A stretch of 64,000 nt of DNA from Centroberyx gerrardi (Eukaryota; Chordata; Actinopteri; Beryciformes; Berycidae), in NCBI RefSeq assembly GCF_048128805.1, contig NC_136008.1, positions 16,905,572 to 16,969,571 of the forward strand, read 5' to 3'. Made by a program: the position numbers and the translations under genes. Below the pieces are notes generated by a model. That model was given only the letters and a program-made list of their open reading frames with translations. It did no database searches and had not been told where the DNA came from. This document shows positions 13,799 through 22,692 of this stretch, one piece after another; the first letter of the stretch is position 1; every line of letters starts with the position of its first letter.

Positions 13799-16700
13799 AC
13801 AAACACTGTAAAGGCAGCTGAAGTGTTGGAAACAAAGGAGAAAGCCATACTTACCCTGATGTCCTTATAATGGAAAGCTATAATGAGCATCAGGAGACAC
13901 CCAGTGGACAGGGTGATGGAACAGTTGATGATGAAGGCAGTGCTGGAGTCCTGGGGAGGAAGTGGAGAGGGAGATAAGACATAAAAGGGAAGTTTACAAC
14001 AACTCCACTGCAGCCCAGATTTGATTTCTTTCCATGTATCATTCTCCATTAGCAGTGTTTTGTGAAATCCCCTGATCTGTTGGGTCTCCTTTACCTACTG
14101 AGGTAATGACAGCTGTAAAATGTGAAACACACACACACACACACACAGTATGATAAACATGGTTTGCCCTCTCACATGGTTTCACAAGTTGAGGCTAAAA
14201 CTAACCTGGTCTTAGGCACGTTATAGGCCAGGCCACCCACACCCACAGCTCAGCATCACGACGCAACTGATGTAACGTCGATGGAAGTTTTAACGGGGAG
14301 TGATTTTTAATGTGGTTTACAGTTAAAAAGATAATTGCAAACTTTCAAACTTGAGGAAACTTGAGCGTGTAGGTGGTATGGTGTGACGTCCATTGGCAAG
14401 GTACTTGGTTTTCCACAGTTTCTCCCGTAGCATCCACATCATGTCTGTTTTGTCCAGGGCTAATTAGAAGACTCCACAAAAGCTTAACGTTTCACCACAT
14501 TCCATAACAGAGAGTTCACAACACGTTGCTTGCCGAGATTCTGAAATTGTTTTTGTAACGTTTTCCCGTTGGAAACAGTAATTTCAAGGCCTTTGCAACG
14601 ACCTAATTTGGGTTAACCTTAACACGGATTGTTTCTCGTAGTCTTGGACGGACAACGAGCGCACCGTCACCAGGAAAGGCCACCCAAGACATGGCAAAAC
14701 CCACTGAATCCCCTGGAAAACACGGTGGTCCGGGTTGTGAGTAATGTGATAAATAAGAAACAGGTACAAGGCAAAGCGCTATCGCATCCATCTTCTATTT
14801 GGTTGTCTTTTTTTGCAAGTTTGTCAGTCGGTGTGGTTTCATTAGCTTTCACGTGGAATCCTTGCGCTATATGGGTAAGCGAAAATAACTATTGGCCTGT
14901 ATCATGTATTCCGATAATAAATATTAGGATACCATATAAATATCACAGCAGAACTACTACCCTATATAAATAATATACCATAGGAATATTATAGTGATGC
15001 CATGGGACAGGGATAGGCAACCGTGTGCCATAGAAGACCACGAGTCTGCGGGTTTTCATTCCAACCAAACACAACACCATGTTCACTGATTAGCCTACTT
15101 CCTCTGGTTGAAGGTGAGCTAATCAGTGAAATCACCTTGTGTAGTCCATGGTTGCCTATTGCTGCCATAGTAGACACAAAATATTATGATTATGAGTACT
15201 ACAAAGTCACTATTGGGTGCCACACACTATACTCTATAGCCATGGATCTCAATCCTGGTCCTCAGGGCCCAGAGCAGTGCTGGTTTTCTTTTCTACCAGC
15301 TAGTTAATTGCATTCACCTGGTATCCCAGGTGTAAACCAGTCCATAATTAGATGGCTAGAATGAAAACCAGCAGGCTCTGGGTCCTGAGGACCAGGATTG
15401 AGAACCACTACCCTATAGGCATATTATGAATATTTTTGTTTTGGTTAGGGCAGTGATTCTCAACCATGTGCCTTGGTGACCTAAGAGTCTGCAGGTTTTC
15501 ATTCCAACCAATCACTACAGCGGCTGATTTCACTGTTTAGTCCCTGCTCTCTAGTTAGTAGAAGGTGTGTTAATAAGTGAATCAGCTGCTGTTGTGTTCA
15601 GTTGGAATGAAAACCTGCAGACTCTTGGGTCATGATGGCACATGGTTGAGCACCACTGAGTCAGAGGTATAGAGGGCATCCAAACTATCCACCTGACCCC
15701 CTAATGCAAACATCAGGTTTTTTAACATTGTACACCGTGCTAAGCTCTGTTGTTGTACTGATAAAATACTTTGGGCTCTCATTCAGGAAAGTCATAACAG
15801 AGGTGCAGAAAAGAGGTCATGAGTTCACATCCAGGTCGAAGTGCACAGGCCTAGCGCACGGCTCTGGCACAGCTACATACCCCAGCTCATGACCTAGAAA
15901 GTTGGAGTGCCCATTCAAACGCTCTAATTATACACTAAATGATGTGGAAAGATAGCCTGAACTACCGTGAGCAATCTCACTGTAGGGGAAGAAGTGAAAT
16001 GTGGAAAAACTTTCCATAAATAGCCCCCTTTTCGTGCATAACCATGAAAAGGTATGCTTAAAATATCACTTGGTAGACTGGTGTGATGTTGATAGGCCTA
16101 CAGCTCAGGCATCTCCAAAATATACTGCAACACACTTAAAATACTTTTCAAGATAATAACGAATACAAATACATGTATTGACCACTGTCAAAATGCTTGT
16201 ATTGTGTTGAGATAGATTTATGTGTAACCCAGGTCAGTGCACAGAGGAGGAAGATGTCACTACTTGCACTCATGACTTGGACATAATAAGAAGTCTAAAG
16301 GAGATGAATGTTGACAATGGTTATATAAGCTATGGTTAAATCAGCAATGCAGTGTCTCCAAAATAATATGCTTTAACTGCGGCAGAGAAAACTTTTCCAG
16401 TGCATCAGCATTTCCATGGTACCGAAGCCGATGCCTGTTGTTAGGAATGGACAGACAACACCTGTTCTTGGTTCGTATTTGTAAACTGGAATAGTAATGT
16501 AATATACGTGCCAGCGCTGTTAATTTCACTACTAGGCTTCTCCAGGTCCATCTCTTCAACTCTGTGATCACATCAAGCTTATTTTGAAGGTCAGGGTGTT
16601 TTTCTATAGGTTGCTCAAAAGGCTTTAGCTGATGTGAGCTAGAAATGTGGGGCTCCTGACACTGTAATCAATCACTGACTTTACAGCATGGAGGTGGTCT

Positions 16701-17550
16701 GATGTTTTGCGGCATGCATGAGAACTTTTTTCCACATGTGGAACTGGCGTGTGCCGTAGGAAGTCAGGGGGAGTTAATAATTTGTTGATTGTGTGGCCTG
16801 GCATTGTTATCCACTGAGATCTGCATGTTAATGTCATGAGGCTGTGCTACCAAATGGTGTGTCTGGAAATGGACTAACTAATCAGTAGGTCAGAGAGGTT
16901 CAAAGCCCAGGTGCAGATTCTGCTGTTGTGCTGCATGTGGCTCCTGCTGTTTTAAAGAGTCTGCTAATCAAGGAAGTTGTTATGACAACAAATATAGGCA
17001 GTTGTGTAAGAAGGTGATTTTCTATACCAATTATGTTAATTCCTATAGTCCACTGTAAAAGTGATTGAATTCTTAATAACCCAACTAACCCAGTTTACTT
17101 CTTGTGCTGCAGTTTGAAGCACTTCTCTCTGTATTGGTGTGTGATCTCAGACAAATGTCTCTCTGCTGACCCAGCTATACAGGGGGGGGTTCCTGACTAA
17201 GTTGCCACTTCTCACTAAGTTTCTGTCCAGCAGATCAGTTGTCCCTGACAGGTTTCACTTTTACTGCATGATGCAGATTGGTTATTGGTTATTGGTTATT
17301 TTATTATTTGGCTATGGGGAGACAAAGGTCAACACTAAAAAGTCTTGACTGGCTGACAACACAAAGTTGTAATGGATTACTGGTGAAACATCCAATAATC
17401 CATGTTTGTCATGAGTGGCATGGTAGAGGTTTGCCTCCCACTGACAGAGGCACACTGAGCTTCTTTGGAAAAGTTATTACCCAGTGCAGTGGAACATATC
17501 ACATACACTCAAATTTAAATTAATATATTATCATACTGCGAATTATACTA

Positions 17551-17637
<87 letters not shown>

Positions 17638-18276
17638 AATGTAGAGACTCTTCATAAAGGCTACCGCTTTCAGCTCCTCTCAGCACTTAAGTGTCCAGCA
17701 AACCAAAATGTGTCACAATAACTAGAAATATTTCGAAGCAATTTATTTGATTTGGTTATCTAGTCATTAATTTCATCTGGTTTCATTCATCTTGCAATCT
17801 AATGAAAGTTTTAAACAATTCAGTCATTGGCTAACACTGTAGTTCAGTTGTGAGTTTTATGGACCTACCGGTAGATAAACGTCGGGGCACATCTCGGCGT
17901 GTATTACCATGAGCAGTATCCCGAGGAGAGCGGTGCCCAAAGCCAGTGCGCAAAGGCGCTTTCTATCCTCTAATAAAAACTTTCTGTCTCGCAGTCTGTA
18001 GAGGTTGTCTCCCTCAATAGGGGTTATCCGCTTCCCGGGAAGTGTCAGAGGCACGGATACCTCTGTCGAGTCCCCGCCGTTTCGATTGATCACCCCATCG
18101 CAATTTACACAATCCACTTTGGAGTCGCCATGCAGGCTGCGGCTGGTCATCTCCATCTCCAGAGCGCACACGAGACGGCCGCCGCCGCCGCCGCCGCTCT
18201 CCCTGTCGTCCTCTGCTGCTCCGTGCTTCGCCCGTCCGGTCTCCCCTTTGCTTTCCTCCCGAGTTGGGGAAGGCAT
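1990..18276 (-). CDS. kcnn4: kcnn4: intermediate-conductance calcium-activated potassium channel (8 coding exons, spliced)
   Basis: Plasma-membrane K+ channel subunit (KCa3.1/IK family) that opens when constitutively bound calmodulin binds Ca2+. The joined CDS is 18276-17869, 13950-13855, 11888-11452, 9433-9298, 6370-6260, 4183-4062, 2711-2642 and 2160-1990: 1551 bases, 516 residues. All junctions are GT..AG and in phase. S1 is about residues 108-127 (ending VIHAEM), S2 lies in exon 2, S3-S5 in exon 3 and the pore with T-V-G-Y-G-D at 336-341 in exon 4. S6 runs across exons 4/5. The calmodulin-binding segment starts [12 protein letters not shown] in exon 6, and the C-terminal coiled coil lies in exons 7-8. 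Blocks such as [13 protein letters not shown] and [15 protein letters not shown] fit KCNN4 better than SK1-3. The protein is longer than human KCNN4 (427 residues), mainly through an N-terminal extension carrying six glycines (28-33). A shorter start at M41 or M43 is possible. Confidence 0.96.
2642..2711 (-). CDS. kcnn4: kcnn4 coding exon 7
   Basis: 70 bases; acceptor GCACAG, donor GTAAAT. Completes a Val codon and encodes [19 protein letters not shown] then DLPK, matching [20 protein letters not shown] of KCNN4. Confidence 0.93.
3391..3419. repeat. (AC)n microsatellite, kcnn4 intron
   Basis: Uninterrupted AC dinucleotide run of about 29 bases. Confidence 0.95.
4062..4183 (-). CDS. kcnn4: kcnn4 coding exon 6 (calmodulin-binding helix)
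   Basis: 122 bases; acceptor TTACTAG, donor GTGAGT splitting a Val codon. Encodes [17 protein letters not shown] and then [13 protein letters not shown], corresponding to SAARVLQEAWMFYKH and HQRKLLAAINAF of the human channel, i.e. the constitutive calmodulin-binding helices. Confidence 0.94.
4839..5263. repeat. Two (AC)n tracts in kcnn4 intron 5
   Basis: CA runs at about 4839-4861 and 5224-5263 (the second interrupted by CCC). The apparent open frames across them are repeat artefacts. Confidence 0.85.
6260..6370 (-). CDS. kcnn4: kcnn4 coding exon 5 (S6 and proximal C-terminus)
   Basis: 111 bases, 37 codons, phase 0 at both ends; acceptor TTTTAG, donor GTAAGA. Encodes [20 protein letters not shown] followed by [17 protein letters not shown], matching the end of S6 and the HVHNFMMDIQ segment of KCNN4. 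Confidence 0.95.
9298..9433 (-). CDS. kcnn4: kcnn4 coding exon 4 (pore helix and selectivity filter)
   Basis: 136 bases; acceptor CTGCAG, donor GTAACT. Encodes the pore helix and filter [13 protein letters not shown], then the start of S6 through LFTGVM. T333 and V358 correspond to human T250 and V275, residues known to govern triarylmethane (clotrimazole/TRAM-34) block. Confidence 0.96.
10145..10179. repeat. (GT)n microsatellite, kcnn4 intron 3
   Basis: GT run of about 35 bases in the intron between the pore exon (exon 4) and exon 3. Confidence 0.95.
11452..11888 (-). CDS. kcnn4: kcnn4 coding exon 3 (S3-S5)
   Basis: 437 bases, starting at acceptor TTTCAG and ending after two bases of an Arg codon at donor GTATGG. 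Contains S3 ([15 protein letters not shown]), S4 ([16 protein letters not shown]), the conserved SYRSIGSLN linker to the lower S5, and S5 ending WMLALCER. It is the longest and best conserved exon. Confidence 0.96.
13763..13797. repeat. (AC)n microsatellite beside kcnn4 exon 2
   Basis: AC run of about 35 bases, some 60 bases downstream of the exon 2 donor in transcript direction. A shorter CA run lies at about 14130-14148. Confidence 0.9.
13855..13950 (-). CDS. kcnn4: kcnn4 coding exon 2 (S2)
   Basis: 96 bases, 32 codons, phase 0 at both ends. Acceptor CCCCAG, donor GTAAGT. Encodes [20 protein letters not shown] and onward to AFHYKDIR, matching the S2 helix and S2-S3 linker of KCNN4. Confidence 0.95.
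15012..15161. mobile_element. Fold-back MITE A in kcnn4 intron 1
   Basis: Terminal inverted repeats: GATAGGCAACCGTG at the left end, and CATGGTTGCCTATT at the right end, which is its near reverse complement. The interior carries GAGTCTGCGGGTTTTCATTC, also present in element C about 450 bases on. It has no coding capacity. It resembles non-autonomous hAT-type elements of fish. Confidence 0.65.
15240..15410. mobile_element. Fold-back MITE B (hAT-like) in kcnn4 intron 1
   Basis: The ends are long inverted repeats. TCTCAATCCTGGTCCTCAGG at the left matches the reverse complement of CCTGAGGACCAGGATTGAGA at the right. The interior also folds (CTGGTTTTC against GAAAACCAG). Non-coding, hAT-type MITE of a family common in fish genomes. 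Confidence 0.8.
15451..15658. mobile_element. Fold-back MITE C (hAT-like) in kcnn4 intron 1
   Basis: Starts CAGTGATTCTCAACCATG and ends CATGGTTGAGCACCACTG, its near reverse complement. Inner arms AAGAGTCTGCAGGTTTTCAT and ATGAAAACCTGCAGACTCTT are perfect inverted repeats. Non-coding. Confidence 0.82.
17553..17636. repeat. Compound (CT)n(CTGT)n microsatellite
   Basis: About 50 bases of CT followed by eight CTGT units in kcnn4 intron 1. Confidence 0.95.
17869..18276 (-). CDS. kcnn4: kcnn4 coding exon 1
   Basis: 136 codons from an ATG at 18276, ending in frame at donor GTAGGT. It encodes a hydrophilic N-terminus with an arginine/glycine-rich stretch and a (GCC)n-encoded hexaglycine. A basic segment ([15 protein letters not shown]) and helix S1 follow. 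The basic segment before S1 aligns with RRKRLLEQEK of the human channel, which fixes the frame. Confidence 0.93.
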
Positions 18277-18620
18277 AGTCCGATGGGCGCACTGTGTACC
18301 AGGCCCTTTTCTCGTTCGTCGCTCATCGAAGTAGCGGATTTACCAAACGCGCTCACCTTAACACCCCTACGAACCGGCTTGGCGTGGTTACGCGCACTGA
18401 TGCCATTTGCGCTGTGGTATGTGCTCTTATTTGCATGGGTTATTATTATAGGAGTGTGCGTCAGTCTGCTGCAAATGAATTCTGTGTGTGCTGGGTGTGT
18501 GTGCGCGTCCGTTTTGTCTTACAGATGCGCTCTCAAGGAATTACAACGCCTATTTGCATAAAGCACAGCAGGAACTTTGCGGGTTTACTATTTAAGACAA
18601 AAGCATAGTAACTAACGAGG
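18277..18620 (-). promoter_or_regulatory. Probable kcnn4 5' UTR and promoter region
   Basis: The sequence immediately upstream of the kcnn4 ATG, together with exon 1, is locally rich in CpG (several CGC, CCG and GCG steps at about 18000-18500) compared with the AT-rich surroundings. This is typical of a vertebrate promoter. No TATA box or start site could be fixed. The open frames on either strand here are GC-driven shadows. Confidence 0.4.
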
Positions 18621-20916
18621 AACATCTATTTCTGTATTCGGTTAGGCTTTAGGATATCTGATCGCACAAAACTTTATTTTGCCAAAAATTAGTTCAGTTA
18701 AGCAAATATTTCAAATGTTATTTTAGTATGGTTGGAATTCGTCTTGTCGATAAGATTGCCTACTTTTCCGTTTCTGCACAAAATACCTGAGGTAGGCTAA
18801 AGTAGGCTACTAAAATAAATTCTGTTAGTGGCCATGACCTTTACAGTTTCAAAAACTATTTAATCATGCCGTCTGACTTGATCAGTGCAATTGCTGCAGC
18901 AGTCGCAGGCTTTTAAAGATGGGACCTTTTCCACCGTTGCTTTTTACTTTTCCTTGCCCTCTGTCATAGATTATTGGTCGTGAAATCAGTTGCATCTTTT
19001 TGTTGCAGACTGCATCAGTGGTGAACACATCTGTGAGATCTACAGTAGTTAGACTGAGAGTGACCCCTGGTGGTCGACTAACTCTATTTACCTTCACGTG
19101 GTCTATGCAAAACATTGATATAAGGCTTTGTAAGACTGGCAATGAGGCGTTTAAAGTAAATGCCATTGTTCATAATTGTCAATAATGTCCCCATTCCTCA
19201 GTCCTCTGCCATCATTTTTATAATATAATCTTTATTGGCATTATACTGTATTTTAACTATTTCTGAGCTGTCTAAATTGTATGTGATTCCCTGAAAATGG
19301 ATGCAAAAGGTGATAACCCCCCCCCACACACACACACACATGCACACACACACACACATATAAACAAACAAAAGAGGAGTGTTACACACAGAGACTCTCA
19401 CCCCCTTTACTAGGCCTGTTCAAGGAGGAACAGCGTCATGACCTTGGGCTAGATGACGCACCCAGCACACAGGGGGCCTTCCGCCGGAGTATCCTGTGCT
19501 GGCATGCTGACGATAATGACCGTCCTCACGGCTCTGACTGACAGACTGGGTTCAAGAAAGGGGTTGAGACCCCTTAGACTAGTCTTCCTTACAGGTGTTA
19601 GTCACCAAGTGTTTGCTGGTCAAGTTCAAATGTCTTTTGCCGAAAAAAAAAAAGAGCAAAAGACAACCCCTACTAAACTATCCACTGAAAACAATGTTAT
19701 TTATCCAACTAAGAAAGGAAACACAACTCAGTATAATGTAAGATATCAGCTGATTTAATCATCTGTGGTAAGAAAATAGATGGCTAATGTAAAAAGTGGT
19801 TGTAAAACACAGCTTAAGGGCACAATTTTTATATGGGTACAAAATCACATGGACATTAGTAGGTGATAACAGTAAATAAATATGCATCAAAACACATCGG
19901 CAAACAAAAAAAGCTGGTAATCAGATTACAGTGTGTAAGAGTCAGTGACTGAAACATATTTGAACTCCAGTAGATTATCGTCAGTGTGTAGTTACGTACA
20001 GTAAGAAGTAAGTTGAAAATACATACAGCCTTAAGTAGCCCATAGAACAGACCTTAATGAGAAATGTCTCTACATTTTACTGCCTATAGAAAAAATTATA
20101 TAAAATCAATTAGTTGAACAACATGGAAATGGAAAGTTATATTTGAAATACAAAACAACCATAAATTAAAAAGAAGAAAAAACAAATCACATAATAGCTG
20201 TGATTTTAGTGCCATCCATTGGCAGCCAAATAAATTACACAAAAGGAGACAGCAAGACAAAAAAAAAAAATCAGTGTACATCAGTTTATGGTAGCAAAAC
20301 CTGCAGTATTTACAAGCAGCTTAGTAAAAATATGTTTTTCTTAATATACAAATATTGTCACTATCGCTACAATAGATTAAAACCCTGAATCACATTTTAT
20401 TTTACAATGATCCATTGTACTAACTGTATGATCTCTATACAGTGCACTTTAGGCCTTACAAAGAGATAGATAGGAATAACATAAATAAGACATGAAAAGA
20501 CAATTATCTGGCGTTAAGCCTATTGCTGAGAGTTCCTGAGTTAGTCCAAGCACCCAGTGACTGAAAGAAATCACTCTTAATGTGTGCGATATTTAAAACC
20601 TAGCAGTGCAGAAGTGCCCTGATCTTATGATATCATTCAATGGCAATGCAGATTTCGAGAAATCAAACCCTTTTCCCTCCTTTTACCCTTTCTACAGTTA
20701 ACTTCAGCGGCATCTGGAATGATGTGGAACAATTATACGTCATCAGAAAGTAAAAAGGAAACATCAGTATCAGTTGTGCGAGGAATAATTTTCAGCTATA
20801 TAATTACAAAAGTTCTTCTTCTGGCCTAACTTAGAAAATAACTCAGTGACTCAACAAGGCTGGCTCAGTTCAAGGAGGGTATAATGCTCTAACTCCCACC
20901 TCCGCTACTTGATGGT
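18621..20916. other. Between kcnn4 and the BTG gene; holds the BTG 3' UTR
   Basis: No recognisable coding exon. The part above about 20.4 kb is the likely 3' UTR of the BTG gene. A reverse-strand AATAAA at 20401-20396 is the nearest good polyadenylation candidate, with another at 19236-19231. A CA microsatellite lies at about 19326-19359. Confidence 0.5.
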
Positions 20917-21126
20917 CTAACCCTTCACGGCCCCCCACGGCTGCAGAGCGGCCTGTGGCAGAATGAACTGCGGAGACGGCTGGGGCATGATGTAGTAGCC
21001 AAATACCTGCTGAGGGGGAGGCGGGGGTGGAGGCGCACACACTGTGGTGAGAAACACCGGGCCGCTCTTCTTGTACTGAGGCCAAACCGGCGCAGGGTGG
21101 TAAAAGTACTGGAGGCTGGCGGGGAC
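20917..21126 (-). CDS. BTG-like gene, last coding exon
   Basis: 210 bases, phase 0, acceptor GTCCAG, stop TAG at 20919-20917. Encodes [20 protein letters not shown] and a Pro/Gln-rich tail with six prolines and the end [10 protein letters not shown]. Confidence 0.9.
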   Translation of the reverse strand, partial: VPASLQYFYHPAPVWPQYKKSGPVFLTTVCAPPPPPPPQQVFGYYIMPQPSPQFILPQAALQPWGAVKG

Positions 21127-22687
21127 CTGGACACAGAGAAATACTGGAAGTAAGCAGGGATGGTGGAGACTTTCCAGGACAAGTGTTTAATACTGGGAGG
21201 AATCAGTGGTGCTTTCTTCCTAGAACATAGGGAATGTTTTGTCAACATATCTGTAATAATTAGCTATGGACTAAATTATTAATTTTATATTATTTATTCT
21301 GATGCACAGGGGGCCCGTTTCAAAAGTAGGTATACATTTGTATATGAATTATTAATACTCACTGTATTATTCAACATTTTCCTGTTTCCAGGTTCACTTT
21401 AGGTCATGGCTAGAAATTTCACAACTGAGCTGAGGAAAATGACTAAAAATATACAGCTTTGTTCTTCATTATTATTAAAAATTGTCTACCTACTTTTGAA
21501 CCACCAGGTGTAACGGACAAATATTATACTTCACTTGTACATCACTGCTGTCATTGTGAGATAGGAACAGATGGTCCTATAAAAACACGTACCAAATTTC
21601 TGGCGAATTTGGGCTTATTTAGCGCATCTCCGTGCCGCTTCCACACTTTTTCACGAATCCTGGGCACCATTGCGATCACATATGCGTCTCCTTCTGCCGT
21701 TTCCTTCTTGCCCTCCTTTTCTTTTTCTTGCTCTCCCTCCGTCTCGCCGTCCTTCGCCTCCTCCTCGGTGTCGCTCGACGCAGCAGAGCCGCAGTCAGAA
21801 GAGCTAGCCGAGTGGTAATCTGATGTGTCTAGGTTTACTGAATCATCTTGTTCTCCCTTCACCCCCTCCTCATCCTCTTCTTCCTCTCCCTCTTTGAAGC
21901 GAGCAACTGTGAAGGGCCTGCAGCTCTCTCCGGATCTGCGGAGAGGGATTAGAATATTTTCTGTTCATTTAAACCGCACGCGTAACATAAAACTGTCACC
22001 CATATTTCCACTTTGTACTTCCCCCGCTCTGCTATTCATCATCTCGCAGAATGCATCATGACGACAGCTCACCCACACTTCTGGGCAAGACTGAGCGGCT
22101 GTTGTTCTAGCACGTCTGTCTGTGTTGTTCGTGTGACTGAGAGTGACTCACCTTGCGCACACCTCCAGTGGGTCGATCCACAGTGTGATCTCACGCGGGA
22201 GGCCCAGCTCCCTCTGCGTGAGCTCGCTCTCCTCGCATGCCTTCAGTACCACTTCATCACATGTTATTCCATTATTTATGCTGATACATCTGAGGAGCAT
22301 AACATGTTTAAGGTCAAATGCATTGTTTTCTCATCTGGATCTGCAGAGCTCTTCTTCTGTCTCGTCATATAATAAACTAATCTAAGCTGATTCTCATCAT
22401 AGTGGTTACATGGCTATAAACTGGCATTGTTTTAATGCGTGTGGTAATCAAAGAACAGCATTAGGAACCTTATTCCTTCACTTAAACGGATAGGGATAAA
22501 ATTCCATTATTTACCTGAATGCCTGCCCTTTGCTGGGGCAGTCAGGGTACCAATGGTCATCGTATTTGTCGCACAGAAGTTGCTGCAGCTTTTCAGCAAA
22601 CAGATCTGCTTTGGCTTCGTCCAACTTTCCACGCTCCAGAGCTAAGCGTTTGAGGAAGTTGACTCCAGCATTCACCTCTCTTTTCAT
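20917..22687 (-). CDS. BTG/Tob-family antiproliferative protein, BTG3-like (4 coding exons, spliced)
   Basis: BTG/Tob proteins bind the CCR4-NOT deadenylase through CNOT7/8 and restrain proliferation; BTG3/BTG4 are the nearest relatives. The joined CDS is 22687-22515, 22289-22152, 21935-21593 and 21126-20917: 864 bases, 287 residues, in phase at GT..AG sites. The N-terminal BTG domain begins [15 protein letters not shown]. It includes box A ([14 protein letters not shown]) and box B ([16 protein letters not shown]), the CNOT7-binding part. After residue 120 comes an acidic stretch, then [10 protein letters not shown] at about 142-151 (near-identical motif in BTG3), a K/E-rich tract, a hexaproline and a tail ending WGAVKG. 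It is longer than BTG3 (about 252) and BTG4 (about 223). The start is the second Met codon seen in the frame, because the first lies before the CCACAG acceptor. Family sure; exact orthology (btg3, btg4 or a fish paralogue) not settled. Confidence 0.93.
21593..21935 (-). CDS. BTG-like gene, third coding exon
   Basis: 343 bases; acceptor CCGCAG, donor GTACGT. Starts [17 protein letters not shown] (end of the BTG domain), then low-complexity acidic, Ser-rich and K/E-rich sequence, ending [16 protein letters not shown]-rich, hence many shadow frames. Confidence 0.92.
22152..22289 (-). CDS. BTG-like gene, second coding exon
   Basis: 138 bases; acceptor CCTCAG, donor GTGAGT. Encodes [20 protein letters not shown], then the box B region [18 protein letters not shown]. 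Most BTG proteins have R in the CIRIN motif; here it is S. Confidence 0.93.
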
Positions 22688-22692
22688 GGTGT
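22515..22692 (-). CDS. BTG-like gene, first coding exon
   Basis: The exon begins ACACC-ATG after acceptor TTCCACAG. The CDS covers 22687-22515 and ends after AG of an Arg codon at donor GTAAAT. Encodes helices 1-2 of the BTG domain and box A. Confidence 0.92.

Noticed and set aside
18130..18561. Plus-strand 143-codon frame rich in alanine
   Set aside because: Antisense to the (GCC)n part of kcnn4 exon 1; alanine run mirrors the glycine codons.
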